DNA of 64,000 nucleotides from Herbidospora mongoliensis (GTDB lineage: Bacteria > Actinomycetota > Actinomycetes > Streptosporangiales > Streptosporangiaceae). Positions within the stretch are counted from its first letter, which is position 1. Each line of letters starts with the position of its first letter. Below the pieces are notes generated by a model. It saw nothing but the letters and a program-made list of their open reading frames with translations. It was not told the DNA's origin and searched no databases. The translations under genes were made by a program, and so were the position numbers. Of the stretch, positions 58,954 through 64,000 are shown one piece after another. The stretch is taken from NCBI RefSeq assembly GCF_001570545.1, contig NZ_BBXD01000011.1, positions 558,001-622,000 of the forward strand. Direction: 5' to 3'.

Positions 58954-61062
58954 ATGGCGACCCCAGCAGGTAGGCGCAGAGAGGGCAATCTTCCAGCGGA
59001 GCTCACGAGCTTCGTCGGGCGGTCGCGGCTCCTGACCACGATCAGACAGCGCATCCAGCAGTCGCGCCTGGTCACGGTGACCGGGATCGGCGGGGTCGGC
59101 AAGACCCGCACGGCCCTGCGCGTCGCCCATCAGCTGCGGCCCCAGTTCGACGACGGCATCTGGTACGTCGATCTGGCCCGCCTCCAGGACTCGTCGATGC
59201 TCCATCACACGGTCCGCACCGCCCTGGGCCTCGCCGACCAGTCGAGCCGCACCAGCAACGACTCCCTGGCCGACTGGATGGGCGAGCGCAACGTGCTGCT
59301 CATCCTCGACACCTGTGAGCACATGGTCCAGGCCTGCGCCGAGCTGATCGAGGACCTGCAGAGCCGCAACCCCAACCTGCGGGTGCTGGCCACCAGCCGC
59401 CGCTCGCTCGACGCGGCCGGCGAGTCGGTGGTGCCGATCCCGCCGCTGCAGGTGCCGGGCGAGGATCCGGGCGAGTCGCCCTACAACAACGACGCCGTCG
59501 AGCTGTTCCGGCAGCGGGCCACCGCCGTGGTGCCCGACTTCACGGTCGAGGAGAACAACGTCACCGCCGTCGCCGAGCTGTGCGTGCGGCTCGACGGCAT
59601 CCCGCTGGCGATCGAGCTGGCGGCGGTGCGCCTGCGGGCCCTGTCGGTGGAGCAGATCCTCGGCCTGCTGACCGACCGGTTCTCCCTGCTGGCGGGCGCC
59701 TCCCGCACCGCGTTACCGCGCCACCAGACGCTCCGGGCCGCGATCGGCTGGAGCCACGAGCTGTGCGAACCGGCCGAACGGCTGCTCTGGGCCCGCCTGT
59801 CGGTGTTCTCCGGCGACTTCGAACTCGACGCCGCGCGCTACGTCTGCGCCGGCGACACGCTGCCGCCCGACCGGATCATGGACGTCATCACCGGCCTGGT
59901 CGACAAGTCGGTGCTGCTCAGCTACAACACCGTCTCGGGCCAGCGCTACCGCCTGATCGACACCCTGCGCGACTACGGCGAAGAGTGGCTCGAAAAGCTC
60001 GGCGAGACCGACAACCTGCGCCGCCGCCACCGCGACTACTACCTCCAGCTCGCCGAACGCGGCGAGCACGCCTGGTCGGGCCCGCGCCAGGTGCACTGGT
60101 TCGTCCGGATGCGCCAGGAGCACGACAACGTCCGCACGGCCGTCGACTACTGCCTGTCGGCGCCCGGCGAGCACCGGATCGGCCTCGAACTGCTGTCGTC
60201 GCTCTGGTTCATGTGGGTGGCCTGCGGCTTCATGCGCGAGGGCCGCCACTACCTGGAACGCGCCCTGGGCCAGTCGCGGCAGGCCAGCAAGGAACGCTGC
60301 CGGGCGCTGTGGACGCTCGCCTACGTCTGCAACATGCAGGGCGACCACGACGGCGCCACCGAGGCGGCCGAGAAGTGCTCGTCGGAGGCGCTGGAGGTCG
60401 GCGACTCGGGCGCGGTGATCTTCGCGACCAAGATGCTCGGCACCAGCGCCATGCTGAAGGGCGACTTCAAGCGGGCCACCGCGCTGCTCGGCGTGGCGAT
60501 CGAGTTCCACAAGAGCGGCCGGGAGCTCAACCCCGGTCTGCTCCCCGCAGTGGCAGAGCTGGCCCTCGTGCTCACCTACCAGGGTGACTTCATGGAGGCC
60601 GAGACACTCGTCCAGGACTGCCTGAAGATCTGCAACGAGCGCGGTGAGCTGTGGATCAGGTCCTACGCGGTCTGGATCCAGGCGCTGATCGAGATGGAGA
60701 CGGGCCGGCCCGACATGGTCAAGACCAGCGCCCGTGAGGCGCTGCGGATCAAGCGCCACTTCCACGACGTGCCCGGCGTGCTGCTGACCCTGGAGACGAT
60801 GGCCCGCCACGCCGCCTCGACCGGTGAGGTCGCCCACGCGGCCTACCTGCTGGGCGCCTCGGAGCACAACTGGCGCGCCTCGGGACTGGCCCAGCTCGGT
60901 TCGCCCTTCCTGAGCGAGGATTTCAAGCGCACCATCAAGGAATGCAAGGTGACCATGGGCGTGGAGGAGTTCGAACGGGTGTTCAAGGCCGGACAGGCGC
61001 TCTCGCTGGAGGACACCATCGCCGTCGCCCTCGGCGAGCTCGAGGTCTCCGACGACATCTAG
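58954..61062 (+). CDS. STAND-type NTPase with TPR-like repeats, no DNA-binding domain
   Basis: A 702-residue regulator-like ATPase. The nucleotide-binding domain has Walker A GIGGVGKT (44-51), Walker B LLILDTCEH, a sensor in LATSRRSLD and the GIPLAIELAA motif of AfsR/LuxR-type STAND proteins. A winged-helix part follows (about 275-350), then helical TPR-like repeats to about 660. Relatives of this type usually end in a LuxR helix-turn-helix; this one stops after SLEDTIAVALGELE, just where that domain would begin, and has no SARP domain at the N-terminus. It may act through a partner. GAGG precedes ATG. The last four bases overlap the ankyrin gene. Confidence 0.88.
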   Translation: MATPAGRRREGNLPAELTSFVGRSRLLTTIRQRIQQSRLVTVTGIGGVGKTRTALRVAHQLRPQFDDGIWYVDLARLQDSSMLHHTVRTALGLADQSSRTSNDSLADWMGERNVLLILDTCEHMVQACAELIEDLQSRNPNLRVLATSRRSLDAAGESVVPIPPLQVPGEDPGESPYNNDAVELFRQRATAVVPDFTVEENNVTAVAELCVRLDGIPLAIELAAVRLRALSVEQILGLLTDRFSLLAGASRTALPRHQTLRAAIGWSHELCEPAERLLWARLSVFSGDFELDAARYVCAGDTLPPDRIMDVITGLVDKSVLLSYNTVSGQRYRLIDTLRDYGEEWLEKLGETDNLRRRHRDYYLQLAERGEHAWSGPRQVHWFVRMRQEHDNVRTAVDYCLSAPGEHRIGLELLSSLWFMWVACGFMREGRHYLERALGQSRQASKERCRALWTLAYVCNMQGDHDGATEAAEKCSSEALEVGDSGAVIFATKMLGTSAMLKGDFKRATALLGVAIEFHKSGRELNPGLLPAVAELALVLTYQGDFMEAETLVQDCLKICNERGELWIRSYAVWIQALIEMETGRPDMVKTSAREALRIKRHFHDVPGVLLTLETMARHAASTGEVAHAAYLLGASEHNWRASGLAQLGSPFLSEDFKRTIKECKVTMGVEEFERVFKAGQALSLEDTIAVALGELEVSDDI

Positions 61063-61460
61063 TCCCCGCGTGGTCCTTCCTGGGCGAAGATCTCCAGGGA
61101 GGTCGTGTCGCCGAACATCCGCGCGGTGTCGGCGGCCGACGGCCGGCCCTCATGGGGGTCGGCGCCCGCCTCGACCAGGGCCCTGACCACGTCGTGGTTC
61201 TTCTTGAACACGGCCCCGGCCAGCGGAAGCTGGCCCTTGTCGTTGGGCCTGCCGGGGTCGGCGCCCCGGTCGAGCAGGGCCTTCACCGTGGCGGCGTGAC
61301 CGTGGTAGGCGGCCAGCATGAGCAGGGTGTCGCCGTTCTCGTTGCGCAGGTCGGCCGGGACGCCCGCGTCGATGTAGGCGACCAGTTCTTCGGTCTGGCC
61401 GCCCCGGGCGTAGCCGAAGAGCCGGGTGGCGAAGTCGACGAGTTCTTGATCCGGCTCCAT
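61059..61460 (-). CDS. Ankyrin-repeat protein
   Basis: A 133-residue soluble protein with about three ankyrin repeats. Clear repeat signatures are NGDTLLMLAAYHGHAATVKALLDRGADP and KGQLPLAGAVFKKNHDVVRALVEAGADP. Ankyrin repeats bind other proteins. It is convergent with the STAND NTPase gene with a four-base overlap. No partner can be named. Confidence 0.88.
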   Translation of the reverse strand: MEPDQELVDFATRLFGYARGGQTEELVAYIDAGVPADLRNENGDTLLMLAAYHGHAATVKALLDRGADPGRPNDKGQLPLAGAVFKKNHDVVRALVEAGADPHEGRPSAADTARMFGDTTSLEIFAQEGPRGD

Positions 61461-61562
61461 GCGCCCTATTGTCGCCCGGTAGGGTCCCCGAAACGGCGTG
61501 GAATCGATTCACCTCGCCGTAGGTTCTGTAGATGAGACAGACCGTGAGAAAGGCTGCCAGTC

Positions 61563-62462
61563 GTGTACGACCCGACGGATCTATACCGGCTCGATGGTGA
61601 CGCCCCCGAGCTGACCGATCCGGTGCTGCTCTACCACTTCGAAGGCTTCGTGGACGCGGGCGGAGCCGGGCGCCTGGCGCTCGGGCACCTGATGACGGAG
61701 CTGGACCACCGGGTCGTGGCCACCTTCGACGTCGATCGGCTGATCGACTACCGGTCGCGCCGGCCGGTCATGGTCTTCGACACCGACCGCTGGGTCGAGG
61801 CCGACATGCCGGAGCTGACGCTGCACCTGGCCCATGACCTGACGGGAACCCCGTTCCTGCTGCTCACCGGCCCCGAGCCCGACCGCGAGTGGGAGCTGTT
61901 CACCGAGGCGATCGGCATGCTGGCGACCCGCCTGAACATCGGCAAGATGGTGACGATCCACGGCATCCCGATGGGCGTCCCGCACACCCGCCCGATCGGC
62001 CTGACCGCCCACGGCAGCCGTCCTGAGCTGATCAACGGCCAGGTGAGCCCGTTCGGCAAGGTCCAGGTCCCCGGCAGCGTGGCGGCCCTGCTCGAGCTGC
62101 GGCTGGGCGCCAAGGGCCACGACGCCCTGGGCTACTCGATCCACGTCCCCCACTACCTCGCCCAGGCCGAATACCCGCAGGCCGCGGTGACCGCCCTGGA
62201 GGCGATCACGAGGAACACCGGCCTGGTCTTCCCGATGGACGCCCTGCGTGACGCCGCCGACAAGACCACGACCGAGATCGAGGAGCAGATCCAGGCCAGC
62301 GCCGAGCTGTCGGGCGCCATCTCGGGCCTGGAGCAGCAGTACGACGCCTTCACCGCCGGCAAGGACAACCTGCTGGCCGAGTCGACCCCGATGCCCACCG
62401 GCGACGAACTGGCCGCCCAGTTCGAGGCCTTCCTGGCGGAGCGCGACGACCGAGATGGCTGA
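61563..62462 (+). CDS. PAC2 family protein
   Basis: A 299-residue member of the PAC2 (proteasome assembly chaperone 2-like) family common in actinobacteria. Typical segments are LLYHFEGFVDAGGAG near the start, MVTIHGIPMGVPHTRPIGLTAHGS in the core and the helical C-terminus. In eukaryotes PAC2 helps assemble the proteasome; a role for the bacterial proteins is not established. GTG at 61563 follows GAAAGG. The 3' end overlaps the next gene by eight bases, so they are probably co-transcribed. Confidence 0.9.
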   Translation: MYDPTDLYRLDGDAPELTDPVLLYHFEGFVDAGGAGRLALGHLMTELDHRVVATFDVDRLIDYRSRRPVMVFDTDRWVEADMPELTLHLAHDLTGTPFLLLTGPEPDREWELFTEAIGMLATRLNIGKMVTIHGIPMGVPHTRPIGLTAHGSRPELINGQVSPFGKVQVPGSVAALLELRLGAKGHDALGYSIHVPHYLAQAEYPQAAVTALEAITRNTGLVFPMDALRDAADKTTTEIEEQIQASAELSGAISGLEQQYDAFTAGKDNLLAESTPMPTGDELAAQFEAFLAERDDRDG

Positions 62463-63465
62463 TGACGTGCGGGTCGGGCTGGTCGGATACGGTCCGGCCG
62501 GCGAGTTCTTCCACGCCCCGCTGATCACGGCCACCCCGGGCCTGCGGCTGACCGCCGTGGTGACCGGCGACCCGGCGAAGGCGGCCCGCATCGGGCCCGG
62601 TGTCGTGGTGGTCCGGCACGCCGCCGACCTCCACTCCCTGGTCGACCTCGTCGTGGTCGCCTCGCCGAACCGCACCCATGTGCCGATCGCGAGCGAGGCG
62701 CTGCGGGCCGGCCTGCCTGTCGTGGTCGACAAACCCCTGGCCGCGACCGCGGAAGAGGCCCTGGAACTGGCCGCGCTGGCCCGGGAGCGGGGCCTGCTGC
62801 TGACGGTCTTCCAGAACCGGCGCTGGGACGGCGACTTCCTCACGATCGCGAAGCTCCGGCCCCGGCTGGGCGAGATCCGCCGCTTCGAGTCGCGGTTCGA
62901 ACGCTGGCGCCCGGTGCCGAAGGGCGGCTGGCGCGAGCAGGGAGGCCCCGAGGACCTCGCCGGTCTCCTCTACGACCTGGGCAGCCACCTGGTCGACCAG
63001 GCACTCCAGCTGCTGGGCCCGGTGACGTCGGTCTACGCCGAGGCCGACACCCGGCGGGCGGGCGTGCGGGCCGACGACGACAGCTTCATCGCCCTCACCC
63101 ACGTGGGCGGCGCGCGGTCACACCTGTGGGTGAGCGCGGTCGCGGCGGAACTGGGCCCGCGATTCCGCGTGCTGGGCTCCGAGAACGCGTACACGAAATG
63201 GGGCATGGATCCGCAGGAGGACCGCCTCCGCGCGGGCCGCAGCCCGGCCGAGCCCGGCTTCGGCGAGGGCGACTTCGGGTTCCTCCGCGAGGAGCGCGTG
63301 CCGACCGAGCCGGGCAACTACCTGGCCTTCTACGAAGGCGTCGTGGCGGCGCTACGGGGCGAGGGCCCGGCCCCGGTGACACCGGAGTCGGCGGCCGAGA
63401 CCCTGACGGTGCTGCGGGCGGCCCGGGTGTCGGCCGACGAGCGCCGTGTGATCACGCTGAGCTGA
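62455..63465 (+). CDS. Gfo/Idh/MocA family oxidoreductase
   Basis: A 336-residue NAD(P)-dependent oxidoreductase, about 30 kb from the glycosidase locus core and unrelated in promoter. It has GLVGYGPAGEFFHAPLI, the nucleotide-site VVDKPLAAT (DKP in place of EKP), and LYDLGSHLVDQALQL in the substrate domain. This subgroup resembles YdgJ/scyllo-inositol-type dehydrogenases. ATG at 62455 overlaps the PAC2 gene stop by eight bases. Confidence 0.9.
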   Translation: MADDVRVGLVGYGPAGEFFHAPLITATPGLRLTAVVTGDPAKAARIGPGVVVVRHAADLHSLVDLVVVASPNRTHVPIASEALRAGLPVVVDKPLAATAEEALELAALARERGLLLTVFQNRRWDGDFLTIAKLRPRLGEIRRFESRFERWRPVPKGGWREQGGPEDLAGLLYDLGSHLVDQALQLLGPVTSVYAEADTRRAGVRADDDSFIALTHVGGARSHLWVSAVAAELGPRFRVLGSENAYTKWGMDPQEDRLRAGRSPAEPGFGEGDFGFLREERVPTEPGNYLAFYEGVVAALRGEGPAPVTPESAAETLTVLRAARVSADERRVITLS

Positions 63466-63511
63466 TCCGGCCGGAGGTGGTCGGGTGGCCGGCCACGACG
63501 GCGGGATCGTT

Positions 63512-63536
63512 CGGTGCGGCGGGAGGCGCCGCACCG
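63512..63536. terminator. Bidirectional terminator between convergent genes
   Basis: CGGTGCGGC and GCCGCACCG form a 9-bp stem with a 7-base loop. It sits in the 83-base gap between the oxidoreductase stop and the phosphatase stop, so it can serve both strands. Confidence 0.75.
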
Positions 63537-63548
63537 GACGGAAGTCCC

Positions 63549-64000
63549 TCAGTCGAGCAGGCGGGCGCGCAGCGCGGCGGTGTCGTCCTCGGTCCAGCCG
63601 TGCCTTGCCAGCCAGCCCATCGGGCCGCCGTAGCGGGTGTCGAGGATCTCCAGGAAGTGCTCGATGTACTCCGCGCGCGGCACATGGCTGTCGGCGGGCT
63701 TGGAGTCCAGGTCGACGCGGTAGGTGTCGCTGGAGCGGAGCCGTTCCAGGATCGCCGCGATGCGCTCCCCGGTCGCCACGTAGTCGGCCACGATGGCCTC
63801 CCGGGTCACCCCGGCGACCTCCTCGGCCAGTGCGCACAGGACGCCGGTGCGGTCCTTGCCGGCCGCGCAGTGGACCAGTGCGGCACCGTCGCTCTTGGCC
63901 AACGCGCGCAGCGCGGCCACCACGGAGTCGGGGCGGTCGCGCAGGTAGCCGTAGTAGTGGCCGGTGACCCGCAGTTCGGGGTCGAGGCGCTCGGCGTCGT
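63549..64000 (-). CDS. Tyrosine phosphatase (PtpB-like), 5' part outside window
   Basis: The C-terminal 150 residues of a tyrosine/lipid phosphatase. The P-loop LVHCAAGKDRTG carries the nucleophilic Cys and the phosphate-binding Arg in the extended HCxxGKDR form of the MptpB-like family. A helical C-terminal part follows (YIEHFLEILDTRYGG). The frame stays open to the end of the window, so the true start lies beyond base 64000. Relatives dephosphorylate phosphotyrosine and phosphoinositides. Confidence 0.88.
   Translation of the reverse strand, partial: DAERLDPELRVTGHYYGYLRDRPDSVVAALRALAKSDGAALVHCAAGKDRTGVLCALAEEVAGVTREAIVADYVATGERIAAILERLRSSDTYRVDLDSKPADSHVPRAEYIEHFLEILDTRYGGPMGWLARHGWTEDDTAALRARLLD

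Noticed and set aside
1-64000. Mobile elements or genomic-island borders
   Set aside because: No transposase, integrase, tRNA-linked direct repeats or sharp composition change was found.

Overview
This is a high-GC actinobacterial chromosome segment. GTG and TTG starts, frequent 4-base ATGA/GTGA start-stop overlaps, TAnnnT boxes sitting 6-7 nt before start codons (leaderless mRNAs), a type-A actinobacterial RNase P RNA and the RNase HI/phosphatase - zinc-ribbon - Nif3 block known from mycobacteria and streptomycetes all fit. The wealth of secreted polysaccharide-degrading enzymes suggests a soil saprophyte such as the Streptosporangiales; that placement is inference. No transposase, integrase, phage module, rRNA, convincing tRNA or CRISPR array was seen.

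Layout. 1-5744: a GH127-type arabinofuranosidase cut by the window edge with two LacI-type operators, an MFS transporter, and a 1117-residue secreted mosaic protein (PA14, beta-propeller, two CBMs, DUF1080). 5745-7133: gene-poor, with one small membrane protein. 7134-7534: rnpB. 7764-11381: a GNAT enzyme, then the conserved RNase HI/phosphatase, zinc-ribbon and Nif3 genes. 11420-15723: a Baeyer-Villiger-type monooxygenase followed by a dipeptidase / M20 peptidase / acetyltransferase operon. 15710-19907: a tight five-gene minus-strand operon encoding a coiled-coil membrane protein, a MotB/ZorB-like small membrane protein with an Asp in its helix, a vWA protein, a PP2C phosphatase and a protein kinase. 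I regard this as the most interesting system here. 20026-33499: an acyl-CoA ligase, an orphan sensor kinase and a TetR regulator, then a six-gene operon (amidohydrolase, EamA transporter, acyl-CoA dehydrogenase, ThDP decarboxylase, amino-acid dehydrogenase, ADP-forming CoA ligase) divergent from an S9 peptidase. It reads as peptide or amino-acid uptake and catabolism, with a TetR-type palindrome in the shared promoter.

34463-48719 is a (hemi)cellulose locus: GH43, GH10 xylanase with four accessory modules, GH5, a LacI regulator, a sugar ABC importer (lipoprotein plus two permeases, no ATPase gene), a Gfo/Idh/MocA oxidoreductase and a cupin. A recurring GAAA(S)TTTC palindrome lies upstream of GH5, lacI, the binding-protein gene and the oxidoreductase, so the LacI protein probably controls them together. 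A GH3 glycosidase follows at 51660, after copper genes (CopC, CopD) and a convergent membrane protein.

53948-57354: an unusual fusion of an extracytoplasmic alpha/beta-hydrolase with a cytoplasmic ABC ATPase, translationally coupled to a permease. 57540-64000: a class I terpene synthase, a conserved 54-residue protein, a STAND NTPase-TPR protein without its usual DNA-binding domain, an ankyrin protein, a PAC2 protein, an oxidoreductase and a truncated tyrosine phosphatase.
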